NCBI RefSeq assembly: GCF_026151205.1
Contig: NC_087078.1
Coordinates: 10,862,175 to 10,922,174, forward strand
Source of the DNA: Bolinopsis microptera
Lineage: Eukaryota; Ctenophora; Tentaculata; Lobata; Bolinopsidae
Direction: 5' to 3'
DNA: 60,000 nucleotides
The notes beneath the pieces are model-generated. The model saw nothing but the letters and a program-made list of their open reading frames with translations. It was not told the DNA's origin and did not search any database. Each line of letters opens with the position of its first letter. Positions within the stretch are counted from its first letter, which is position 1. This document shows, piece by piece, positions 24,401 to 35,200 of the stretch. Both the position numbers and the translations under genes were made by a program.

Positions 24401-24481
24401 CCCATACGTCGACCATACATTGGTCGATAAAAGAGTGGTCGAAAGGAAGCATAGTCATCAATAAGATGCGGATTTTCTCTC
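21229..24481 (-). CDS. Second gene of the Harbinger element, product unknown (partial exon chain)
   Basis: Six consecutive phase-compatible exons: 23601-23700, 23330-23413, 22925-23092, 22544-22627, 22110-22205 and 21459-21523, then a last coding scrap in the TIR (21243-21229, GCT GGA ACT GAT TGA). All have good GT-AG borders and phase 1 joins until the last. Upstream, 24402-24481 (DDYASFRPLFYRPMYG) and 24242-24337 (VHIDEKKDKTSANRKLL) join in phase, but their link to 23700 is uncertain; 24899-24960 (KTFTPTNIDKLVKSLQ) is another exon-like piece. The product is mostly helical and charged, with a Pro-rich linker and successive exons starting GAIQRVI and SAVQRIA, perhaps duplicated. Harbinger elements usually carry a Myb/SANT-type partner, but that domain is not recognisable here. 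The start is not located. Confidence 0.6.
21547..21762. mobile_element. 216-bp MITE with G/C-homopolymer ends and 8-bp target duplication
   Basis: The element starts with a run of G and ends with a run of C. Inside, TTTTACCTCATTCGGGCAGCC and its kin lie in opposite orientations. It is flanked on both sides by ACATTAGT (21539-21546 and 21763-21770). The 8-bp duplication suits the hAT superfamily. It lies in the last-but-one intron of the element's second gene, next to the left TIR. Confidence 0.8.
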
Positions 24482-24981
24482 CTGGTATATTAATGACTTA
24501 AAACGTATCTACATATATCTACCACGTCTTAGAGGAGAATCATTAACTTTCAACGATCAAGTACGGTCTTTTAAATCGTCCTTTCGACCACTTTTTTAAA
24601 CAATCATCACATGGAATTAAACGGGTTTTCACCCCTCGACATTTCACCTCACGATCGTTGGCCCCCTGGTTTTAATCTCAAACGTTGTCTTACACCTAAA
24701 CCTGGCCTAGCTCCGAGCTATGATAGCTCGATCCCCGACTCTAACCCTTACCGTTACACAACATTAACCCAGACCACAACCCAAGCCCTTTAAACTACCG
24801 TTTTGCGCAACCACTTGTTCAAAGAATCCATGACAATGCTTCCAATTTATGAACAAATAAAAAGAAGTGTGGAGGAGAGGCTAACAGAGGATACTTACAA
24901 TCTAGATCGCACTGCAGGCTTTTTACCAACTTGTCAATGTTCGTAGGTGTGAACGTCTTTCTGAAAATATGAACAGTTGAA

Positions 24982-25370
24982 AATCTTCTAATCATTGTAG
25001 GCTATTATTCTTATTCTGCAAGGCTGATAGTGTAGTTTCAGCTCATCATATAATTTATGTATCAGTAAAAATTGTCTTGGCAGCTGCGCTATGGTTGTTA
25101 GCTCTCAAAACGTGATCGTTACACATCTACTAACATGTGGAGAAAGTCCAGCTTATCCTTCACTTCGGTTAGCAAAAAAAATATTAAGGTACTTCAACAT
25201 GTTCTCTTCTTGTCATCATTTTGAATCTTGGTAACCGACGTTTCCCTTTCGAACATGTTTCCTACAATAAGTAAGTCGAGATAACAGAATTATTGCAGTT
25301 AGCAGTAGATACATTATGCAGTACATTATACGAAAAGGAAAATCAACCAAAATATTGACCTACAATGCTA
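24982..25370. other. Harbinger interior, nothing coding seen
   Basis: AT-rich sequence upstream of the second gene's exon-like pieces. No exon with consistent borders was found, though the first exon and promoter of the second gene should lie in or beyond this region. Confidence 0.3.
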
Positions 25371-25439
25371 TATATCTACTTGATGAAGGTTTCAAAAAAA
25401 ACAATGCAAAACCCAGTATGACAACGCAGTGAAACACAC

Positions 25440-25945
25440 CATATTACTGTGGCTGTTAGGTAATAAAAGCTGTTCTGAAATAGAAAGAAACCTTTACAGA
25501 ACGGATTCCATTCCAGCATAAAATTATTAGTTTGGTGAAGAATTCCTTCGTGAAAATACAAAGTAAACCCGGCATATCAAAATCTGCACACAGAACCATA
25601 TTAGTTATTACTACTATAATAAACAATTTATTAACAATTTTTATATCAATATGATGAGAAGAGTAATACCAGCAACAAAATCAGGGTTTGATACTCTTGA
25701 TAATAAACTTTCCTAACAATCTCGATCAAATATGATGTAATTAAAATATCAAGGCTGAAGGCTGGGACGGAAGCAGTGGCTGTTAGGAAATAAAAGCTGT
25801 TTCTGAAATATAAAGAAACCTTTACACTTTTACAGAACGGATTCCATTCCAGCATAAAATTATTAGTTTGGTGAAGAATTCCTTCGTGAACATACAAAGT
25901 AAACCCGGCATATCAAAATCTGCACACAGAACCATATTAGACAGT
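25440..25945. repeat. Two direct copies of a ~160-bp segment
   Basis: Segments at about 25450-25605 and 25785-25940 share GTGGCTGTTAG, CAGAACGGATTCCATTCCAG, GGTGAAGAATTCCTTCGTGA and AACCCGGCATATC almost without change. The matching minus-strand frames (for example MYxHEGILHQTNNFMLEWN) occur in both only because of the duplication; there is no sign of a gene. Confidence 0.8.
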
Positions 25946-26284
25946 TCATCTAAATTTGTATGTACAATTGATACAATTGCTTTGTAGTGGTTATTGGCTG
26001 ATCAAATCTCCAGATAAAATTTAAATAAGATCATGATATTATTGCTGTACACAACAAACATGAGACCATTTTTTAAAAACCTCAGCTCTACCCTCATCAA
26101 CGGAATGAAATGCAGACCGGCAGTTGAACTCATCACAGGTCAAATACTGCATCTACGAACATATGTCTGTCAATGACGCTCATCTCAGGGATGTTGGTGT
26201 ATCATTAGTCCCTGAGGGATTATTATGTAAACTGCACCAAACGCTTCATTGAACCCAAACACCTGGATGACTTAGGAGTCACCT

Positions 26285-26470
26285 AACTCCTCCTGCTGGT
26301 GCATCATTAGTCCCTGAGGTGAGCGTCATTGACGCTCAGCTAAGGGACTCCGTCGGGTCTATGCAGCCTCCTTAGTGTATGAGAAACCACATGCAAGGGT
26401 TAAATGAGTGACCCTATTAAAGATCTAGAATCTTGTAAGGGTCCCCTTTAAAAGATAAAGAGAAAGAGAG
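26285..26470 (+). mobile_element. SINE copy with conserved GAGCGTC-GACGCTC core (5'-truncated)
   Basis: Carries the family core GTGCATCATTAGTCCCTGAG, GAGCGTCATTGACGCTCAGC and TCGGGTCTATGCAGCC, then the tail GGGTTAAATGAGTGACCCT. A short piece of the same core (TCATTAGTCCCTGAGG) lies just upstream at 26201. No clear tRNA-like head in this copy. Confidence 0.75.
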
Positions 26471-26709
26471 AACTCCTGGCTTCTGTACAGTCTATTTTCC
26501 ATCCCAGGGCTCAAGTCACCTCCACCCTCCTTTATTTTACCCCTTTCATCCCTTATCCCTAGGGCAACTGTCTCCTTTCATTGTCCACCCCTCCCCCATT
26601 TCCATTTCGATATCACCAGCCATATATATTCGAAATATTCATATTTACCCTTCTGTACTGACTGAAGGGGACCCTTACAAGATTCTAGATCTTTTAGCAG
26701 GGTCGCTTG

Positions 26710-27096
26710 CAGTGGCGTAACGTTGCCTGTTGGCGCCCCCAGCCGAAAAAAGCGCCCCCCCTATTGGCGCCCCCTCCCCTTTTGGTGCCCCTCCTTAAAA
26801 TTGAACAAGGCGATTTAAGAGGATACACCGGTAAAATCTCTAAAAAAGTGTGTGTATCTAGAGCAAAACGCGCAGTTTTGCTAGTACTTAAGTTAAGTTT
26901 TCAAAATTGTCCCACATTCAAACGACGATTTGGAAAACTCAAATCCTGCCCATACACCACCAAGCCTAAAATAAGTGTGTATTTATTTCAGCATATATGT
27001 GTTTTGTCAAAAAAGGAGTGTTTAAGCATGAAAATTACTGAACCAAATGTCCCCAGGCCAATCCATTTAGCCAATGTGCAGCAGCATCACATCTGA
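26710..27096 (+). mobile_element. hAT-like non-autonomous element, left end (related to 30034-30286)
   Basis: Begins CAGTGGCGTAACGTTGCCTG followed by GGCGCCCCC-rich sequence, as in the complete copy at 30034-30286. It shares AAATTGAACAAGGCGATT-like and TCCCACATTCAAACGACGAT words with it. It extends further, but no matching CGTTACGCCACTG right end was found, so the right limit is uncertain. Confidence 0.6.
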
Positions 27097-27099
27097 TAA

Positions 27100-29280
27100 A
27101 GTAAAAGTAAAGTAAAAAGTCGGTTGAGCTGAGGGCAAACCAGTTAATAACCCATCTTAAAATCTGCCCAAACAGTAGTCAGGAATGACTTGCTGGGGAA
27201 AACATTTTATAATTCTGCAAATACATGTGAAGAGAAGGACTCAGCATGTCATATTTTTTCTGGCGCTGGTAAAGTAATGTACAAAATTATGACATAACAT
27301 CATCACACATATCTCCAAAATGTCAAAAACTCTATATAATAGAAAAAATAATAATACTGGTGGTTACAAGACGAACAATTTTGTACATATATAAATGACC
27401 GGAAACCCTACTAAACATAGAAACACTAGTGCATGGTTTCAGGACATAACATTGTTGTGCCTGATATAGGAGAAACACATTTTTGTTGAGTGTAGAAAGT
27501 CAGGAAACAGCGATTAATTGATATATAATATCAAAAAACATATTATATATGTTCAAAACCATACGTGCTATTTTGTAGCCAAAGGAGCTAATTTCCTTAT
27601 GAGAACCGCATTCCAAGCTTGTGCAATTTCATTTAGCTACACACAATTTATAGTCTTACTTCAAAGCTGTAGCTGTTTGGCCGACGTCCGTCATCCAACC
27701 AAACATCATCCACCAATACATATGAAAGTAAGAAATTAGTCCAAATACATGCAAACGTCGCTCAAGGGGCATTGAACAACAAAGCACCACTTTTTATATT
27801 AGCAAATGGTGTTTTTTCACCATGAAGTAAAGTAATAAATCTGCTAAGTCAATTTTGAAGAAATTCGACAAATGTTGTCAAAGCGTTCGATTTTTATAGT
27901 TCGAGGTAAAACGTCTTTAAATGCGCGGCTCAATTTTTTTTCTTCCTTAATTTTGTTCAGTACCAGTTTTTGATGTAACAAATCTACATGAATTTTTGAA
28001 AGATTGAAATACATATTTAAACACATGTTTTTTGTTTTAAGTTTATGTATGTGGTGTAAACATTTTTTCCTTTATATTTTTCAATTTAAACAATTTTTAA
28101 TAATGCATTTTTTACATTTTGAACATTAGATATATTTTTAAAATCTTTTATAATCAAAATTCAATATTAGATTAAAGTTCATTTTGTAGCGCGATGCACT
28201 ACTGGGTCGCGCCGCGCATCAAATAATTCTTCTCGCAACCTTAGGTAGATCGGCAAACTGCACTTTTGTGCCTCACCAAGCGGCGAAGGTTTGACATCGA
28301 GATAAGAATCAAAGTTCATTTAAAGTTTTTAATTCAAGTTTTCAACCGAAGTTTTCAATTAAAGTTTTCAATTAAAGTTTCATTTAAATATAATAAACTT
28401 AACAGCCACGCTGAAAATACATAAAAGCGAAAATCAGAGGCGCGCCGCGCACATTCGCTCCATCATATATCCTAATTCAAAAATCGAGCGCTTACTCAAA
28501 ATTTCTCAGATTTGCACATTAGTGAGTTAGTAGCTTACTGAAGTTACTGCATGACGACAAACGATTCTACGGTGTCGTTTTCTTGATAAATGCAAATCAA
28601 ACAATATTTGCACAAATTTCAAGCATCGCTGCTCAATCTGCCATCTATTGTTGTTTCCTGAGGTTTTGATATATTTTTCATAATAGCATAAATAAAACTC
28701 AAGAAAACAACAATTTTTTCAAGAAAACAACAATTTTATTTAGTATCAGTTAAAGCAGACAAAAACATATTTTATAAATATAACTAGCGCAAACTTTAGA
28801 CCATATATCTTCTAAAGGGGACTTGGAGTAGCAAGAGAGTGACCAGAAAGTATATATACTTTTACCAAAAATACGTCGAAATGAATCCAGGGTGATACAG
28901 GATCTGAGAGTGCAGACCATAAAGTTTACGCACCCACCCTTGCCTCCTGAATTCTTGGTTAGATAGACAATTATGCAAAATTGGTCGTTTATACTCCAAG
29001 TCCCTTTGTTAATAGAAGTAGTATTATTTATGTCTGGAGTTAGCTTCATTCAATAATAAAAATATCAATATAATCAATATTAATATCAATATCAGACTAA
29101 ACTATCAAATAAATAAATTATCAAATATCAATTATTAATTCACTCTGATTAAAAGTTATAAATTAGGATATCTAATATTTAAGAATTTCAACTACAAGTG
29201 GTCGAAAACGCCCAAAGTCGATCTGAGATATTTTCAGCTAAAGACTCTGTTGGGTATGTGCACCCAACGGAATTTTGAAA
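27100..29280. other. AT-rich Harbinger interior without recognisable genes
   Basis: About 2.2 kb of low-complexity AT-rich sequence. Short imperfect tandem words (TTCAATTAAAGTTT at 28320-28390; ACAACAATTTT at 28710-28740) and two CpG-rich patches (GGGTCGCGCCGCGC near 28205; GGCGCGCCGCGC near 28439) were noted. The frames at 27518, 27844 and 28750 show no domain or splice support. Confidence 0.4.
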
Positions 29281-29295
29281 GATTAAATTGCAGGT

Positions 29296-29505
29296 CTTTG
29301 GTGGTGTAGGGGCGGGAGTTAGATTTCACGATCGAAAGGCTATTGGTTCGGTTCCCCGCTGGTGCATCATTAGTCCCTGAGGTGAGCGTCATTGACGCTC
29401 AGCTAAGGACTCTATCGGGTCTATGCAGCTTCCCGGTCTGATCAGCCGAATGGAAACCATGTGTGAGGGTTAAATGAGTGTAAAAGGGTCCCCTTCAGTA
29501 TACGA
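29296..29505 (+). mobile_element. tRNA-headed SINE copy
   Basis: An A-box-like TGGTGTAGGGGCGGG (about 29302) and B-box-like GGTTCGGTTCC (29345-29355) form a tRNA-related pol III promoter. The family core follows (CCTGAGGTGAGCGTCATTGA, GCTAAGGACTC, GGTCTATGCAG) with the tail GTGAGGGTTAAATGAGTG and AGGGTCCCCTT. Confidence 0.75.
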
Positions 29506-29687
29506 CGGAGTCCGTAGTTTCGTATCCCCCCAGGCTGCTGACATCATGTGTGAACGATCCCTTAGGGCAGGTTTTTAGGTGAAACATTGGTAAAAACACA
29601 CATGTTGCATCAGTTGTGGTGCTGCAGTGGCTAAAAAATTGGCCTGGGGATATTCGGTTCAGTCATTTTCATGCATTAACATTCCTT

Positions 29688-29900
29688 TGGTGTAGGGGCG
29701 GTATTCAGATTTCACTATCGAAAGATTAGTGGTTAGACTCCCCGCTGGTGCATGATTAGTCCCTGAGGTGAGCGACAGTGACACTCAGCTAAGGACTCTG
29801 TCGGGTCTATGCAGCCTCTCGGTCTGCTCAGCCGAATGTTTGGAAACCATATGCGAGGGTTAAATGAGTGACCCTGCCAAGGGTCCCCTTCAGTACAGAA
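29688..29900 (+). mobile_element. tRNA-headed SINE copy
   Basis: Same family as 29296-29505: TGGTGTAGGGGCGG head, decayed B box GGTTAGACTCC (29731-29741), core with GAGCGACAGTGACACTCAGC (palindrome broken by mutations), GGGTCTATGCAGCC, tail GGGTTAAATGAGTGACCCT and AGGGTCCCCTT. Confidence 0.75.
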
Positions 29901-30033
29901 GGGTAAATATGAATATTTTTGAATATTTCCTTGTAAATAATTTAGTAGTACAAATAAGTGAATTGTTGGGACTGAGTGGGCCCGAGATAACTTAAAGCAT
30001 CCAAGCGTTCATTGGGAGATTGTGGATTCAAGT

Positions 30034-30286
30034 CAGTGGCGTAACGTCGCCTGTTGGCGCCCCCCTGCCGAAAAGGTGCCCCCCTGTTGGCGCCCCCTCT
30101 CCTTTTGGTGCCCCTCCCTAAAATTGAACAAATTAGGCAATATAAGAGGATACGCCGGTAATTCAAAATTTTTTCAAAATTGTCCCACATTCAAACGACG
30201 ATTTGGCGCCCCCCCCCCCCCCCCCCCCCCATAAGACAGCGCCCCCCTGCACAGCAGGGTCAGCAGGGCCCTTCGTTACGCCACTG
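30034..30286. mobile_element. 253-bp hAT-like MITE with 8-bp target duplication
   Basis: Terminal inverted repeats CAGTGGCGTAACG and CGTTACGCCACTG. Flanks are ATTCAAGT (30026-30033) and GTTCAAGT (30287-30294), matching 7 of 8. The inside is rich in GGCGCCCCC words and a long C run at 30208-30230. A right end of the same family (GTTACGCCACTG, after GCGCCCCCTCTGATG repeats) lies at 41330-41433. Confidence 0.85.
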
Positions 30287-30306
30287 GTTCAAGTCCTGTT
30301 CTCAGC

Positions 30307-31881
30307 CCCAGGTCAATATCATTAAAAATATGTCGTATATTATTATATCTGGGTGAAATATGTCATGGTTTTTATCACCCGATGGGGCATTTTTGGGCCC
30401 CACAATGATCCAAATTGGCAGAGTCCGATCCAGGGGGACAAAGCCTGCTACAGGCGAGTCCTAGAAAAATTTATTAAAAAATTCTTAACTTTTTTGATAT
30501 AATTTTTCAAACACAAGGATATTTTTTATATGATATCCCCCGTCAGATATTTAGATCCACGTCAAATATGCGCTCATCTTATCAAATATGCGGGGACGTT
30601 TTTCATGTCAAGTTTTGCCTGTAAAATACAGGTAAAAATATGCGTGAACTTTCTCAGATATTTGTAAATCATGACATGATGTCAAGATTTCGGATGTCAT
30701 GATTTCGGATGTCATGAAAATATCAAAATATTTTTTTTAAAGGAATTCTGTGATCAACTATTTCTGAAATTAAATTAATTTGTAACAAAATTTAACAATA
30801 ATTTTTTTATGTCGTGGTTTTCCTTCGAAATATGTCGTATATTAATATGCGAAATATGTAATGATATTGACCTGGGTCATGAATACCCTCAAAATCCTCT
30901 CCTTTGTCTCGCCAATTACTCCACTGTGTACATGTGATGATAAAACTATATATTACGAGGATCTAAGTTAGGATTTAAATAGTTACGATAATACTAAGCA
31001 CTGTTCAATCGATTACCTTCCTGTTTGTAATGATAATGCTTGCAGTGTAATATCAAGCTGCACACTGTCCACACACTGTACGTCGTACAGTTATAATGTT
31101 GACCTGCTAAACTATAACTACCGTTAGTTTTACTTGCGTAATCGTTATTTCGTTAGTATTATCTTGATAACCTCTTTTGACTGTCTCTAGAGATCTCCAA
31201 TATATGGACCGTAGTATTCCAACTGCTGGGGAAACACAGATAATGTGTTATCCCAGACTGCTACAGTGCACTCTCCACACAACACAATAACAACTGCTAA
31301 GTTCTCTATCACCCAGGTCAATATCATTAAAAATATGTCGTATATTATTATATCTGGGTGAAATATGTCATGGTTTTTATCACCCGATGGGGCATTTTTG
31401 GGCCCCACAATGATCCAAATTGGCAGAGTCCGATCCAGGGGGACAAAGCCTGCTACAGGCGAGTCCTAGAAAAATTTATTAAAAAATTCTTAACTTTTTT
31501 GATATAATTTTTCAAACACAAGGATATTTTTTATATGATATCCCCCGTCAGATATTTAGATCCACGTCAAATATGCGCTCATCTTATCAAATATGCGGGG
31601 ACGTTTTTCATGTCAAGTTTTGCCTGTAAAATACAGGTAAAAATATGCGTGAACTTTCTCAGATATTTGTAAATCATGACATGATGTCAAGATTTCGGAT
31701 GTCATGATTTCGGATGTCATGAAAATATCAAAATATTTTTTTTAAAGGAATTCTGTGATCAACTATTTCTGAAATTAAATTAATTTGTAACAAAATTTAA
31801 CAATAATTTTTTTATGTCGTGGTTTTCCTTCGAAATATGTCGTATATTAATATGCGAAATATGTAATGATATTGACCTGGG
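30307..31881. mobile_element. Composite unit: two 570-bp MITEs flanking 435 bp, with a shared 8-bp target duplication
   Basis: MITE copies at 30307-30876 and 31312-31881 have the same orientation and length and no difference was seen on reading. Each has inverted ends CCCAGGTCAATATCATTA and TAATGATATTGACCTGGG. Only the outer borders show a direct repeat, TTCTCAGC, at 30299-30306 and 31882-31889. The inner borders (TCATGAAT and CTCTATCA) do not match each other or it. The 435-bp centre has no recognised function. Confidence 0.85.
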
Positions 31882-31889
31882 TTCTCAGC

Positions 31890-32248
31890 AACTAACTTTT
31901 CATGGAATGTACTACGCTTACTGCTGTTAATTCAGTGCAGCTGCAGGATTCTTACTTCGAAACGACCACCTACCTTATTTTGATATTCATATCTCAGTCA
32001 TAATGATTTAAAATTTAACTTGATGCTAGGCATCTTTTTACCTCAGTTTCAATTTATGTTGGAACAGCTTCGGACTACTAAAATGCTTTTTGTAGCCAGT
32101 ATGTTTAAAAGATTTTCATCATAATCTAATCTAATAATTATCATGTTCTATGTATTCACATCGAAAATTTTGACTTTAGGATGTTGATGACGAAAAGGAG
32201 ATTTTGACTTTAGGATGGTAATGACGAAAAGGAGATTTTGACGTTAGG
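31890..32248 (+). promoter_or_regulatory. Leader of the Harbinger transposase gene with triplicated start region
   Basis: A 34-bp unit (ATTTTGACTTTAGGATG plus ATGACGAAAAGGAG) occurs three times in tandem at 32167-32268. Each has an ATG in the same context. The first two (32181 and 32215) open eight-codon frames that end in TTT TGA; only the third (32249) reads on into the transposase. The two upstream copies would act as uORFs if transcribed. No TATA box could be assigned. Confidence 0.6.
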
Positions 32249-35200
32249 ATGGTGATGACGAAAAGGAGATGTGGGCTGCTGCTTGGGAAGCTGATTCATC
32301 TAGCTCGGTTAATATCAAGAAAAGCAGTTTACAGTACAATAAGTTATCGCTGTGCAAAAAGGCGAGTATTGTGATTTACAAACTTTTTATTTTGAATTGT
32401 CTGACTTTTCCATAATTTAAAGGGCCAAGGTTCGCTTGATCGTGTTTCCTTGTGACAATTTTTAAAAAAAGCTGTTGACATTCTATATTGTATTATAGAG
32501 CACCTGTAAAGTACTACTACCAAGGACGTAAGGAATTCGGAGCCTATAATACTCAGATCAACCGTCTCTTAAAATATGGGACAACAGAAATGTACAAGTA
32601 AGTAAATTCTGGCAATATATATTATATTCAATTCAATTTAATTCAATATTTTGTTTAAAGGGTTTAAATAACTAAATAATTAAATTAAGTCCAATTTTAC
32701 ACAGCAGACTTACACAATATTTAGGCAACATTACCGGTAACCTACATGATTAGCAACGCTCTCATGCTTAAGAAATGAGTTGTGTATTTGCGGATTAATT
32801 TACCATCTTACAATACGAAATGCCTAGTCGAAATGAGTTTATGCCACATCATGTTTTCATCGCTCAACCTAGTATGATTGGGGGTGTCCTGTCCATTTTC
32901 GAATCCATGAGCTATTGGAATATTAGTGGACATAGTTTTTGGAAAATTAGTGGCAAGGAGAAGACATGCCTTATTATATATATATCTATGATATTAGCGA
33001 GCCTTAATATTTACATAATTCTTGGAGATATCTAGAGAAATACAAATTGTGGAATAATGATTGTGCCACCACGTCATAGTTAGGGTAAAATATTATTCTT
33101 AAAAATTTTAAAATTAAGAAGATTGCTCTATGACTTAAAATTTAAAATTAAGCTAAAGATAACTAATTTTTAATAGTTGGTTACAGTTTATGACAGTACT
33201 GGCATGACCAATGTTATTGTGGCTGGTAAAAGGACCCAGGTCCCAGTTGCCTGTTACCGAACCCCTGGGGACTACAATGTGATAGGATCAGGCCAGAATA
33301 ACCAGATGTTTCTATGTAGAGCAATTTATTTCTTTCGGAGCTATGGTTACGTGGTATAGCTGGTGGTCATGTTTATCCTTGTGTGCTAATAATCCATCCA
33401 GATGCTTAGTGATGTGAGTAAATCATGCCCTTCTACGATATATAACGTTTAACTATAAATTTGTTTTTACCACAGAAACTGTGGCACTAAGGTCAAGAAT
33501 TAAAAATGTTTACTCTCATTGATCATAGTTAAAGCGTGTTTTTTCCCCAGCACTACTACACAACAAAAACCTGTCGGCCCACCAAGGAAACACGGTCGCA
33601 GAACAAAGAGCCCAATTGTGCTCCTCTATTCTGCGATCGTGTGTATTTACTATAAACTAGCTAAATGCAGTTAGTAAAATTTATACTATGTATAATGTAG
33701 TATAATGATATTATACAAGGATCAGTGATCTCATAACTTGATTTAATAGTAATATCCGCTAATTTCCTTGTCCATTTTTAAATCGATAAGCCAGAGATTT
33801 TGATCCATCGATAGATTTTAATGATGATGCCCGGCAGGAGTCAATTTGGTATGACGAGATCAGAGTATCATTCACTTTTCATGAAAGTTCGACCGCTTCT
33901 AGAACCAAAGAAGTTCAACCGGAAAAGTACGTCAATCTCAGCTAGAGAGCAGCTCATTTTAACCCTAAGGTTGGACAGGACAATATAGGGTAGAATCTTG
34001 GATGAATATTTATAAATGACGGAATTATCTCTGTCGTCAATCGTTATGAGAAATTTCTCAACTTTTCAGTTGTTTGAACTTTAAATTTCTGTAGAGAGAT
34101 GAAAAGTCGAATTATTTCTTATCTACATTCAATACTACATTATATATATATATATATATATATATAAGAGTTATAATGTAAATGTGGAATATCACTTTTT
34201 ACATCACTAATTGAAGTTAACACCACAGCTACCTGAAGTCTGGGTGTGCGCAAGGGTATCTGGCGAACCAGTTTGTACTATCCCGGTGCAGAGTGTGTAG
34301 GATAATAAAGAAGGTTGGTGCGCTTAGTTGCTTATTCTATAGATTCATTGAGCCACTGACACTTTGAGTTTACTTATCACCAGGTATACCTCAGGAACAG
34401 AAGTCTATTATATCAAGTAAAAATTGTATTTCAGGTGACAACGGCCATCTCTGTCTGCCTGGCTGAACACGCAGATTTTCGTCCACGGTCGACTGAATGT
34501 TGGAAAAAAATTGCTCAGAGATTCCATGAAAGATGGCAGCTGCCGCACTGCATTGGTAATGAAAAAGTCTGACTGAACGGTGGGGAGGCATCTTGGGATG
34601 GGGAGGGGGGAGGCGATCTATTGACGTTGATATATATATATATAATTATCTTTGATTGGACGCCGGGAGCTGAGGGTCTCGAGTTGGTGAATCATGGAAA
34701 TTGATGCTATAGCGTTTCCTTAAAGAAGAGAGGAATAGAGTGAGATCAAACGATATTTGTTGCAGTTTGAAGATCATTGCTCATATTATGCAATTCTACA
34801 GTAACTATGGGAAGTTTTCAATCTTGACTTCCCGAAACGACCATTTTTCAAACTTCAAATGCTCTCCTCGTACAGTTTTTATTGGATCATTCTGAAAGCA
34901 GGCAAAAACTATACGCCACAGGGTGGCATTTCACACACAGAAATCCGAAACTTAGCCTAGTTAAGGTTCGCCACAGTTTCAAAAATTCACGAATTAAATT
35001 TCGATGTTTTTGAGTAGCATAAATTTTAGGAGTATGATTTAAACATTCAGAGCCGACCAATTTTATTATCCTCGTCTGTCCTGAGACAGAAGAGGCATTT
35101 ACACATGTCATTTCAGGGGCAGTGGACGGCAAGCATTGCTTCATTACAAAATTTGGGAAAACTGGAAGTTACACGATTAATTATCACGGATGGCCGTCTG

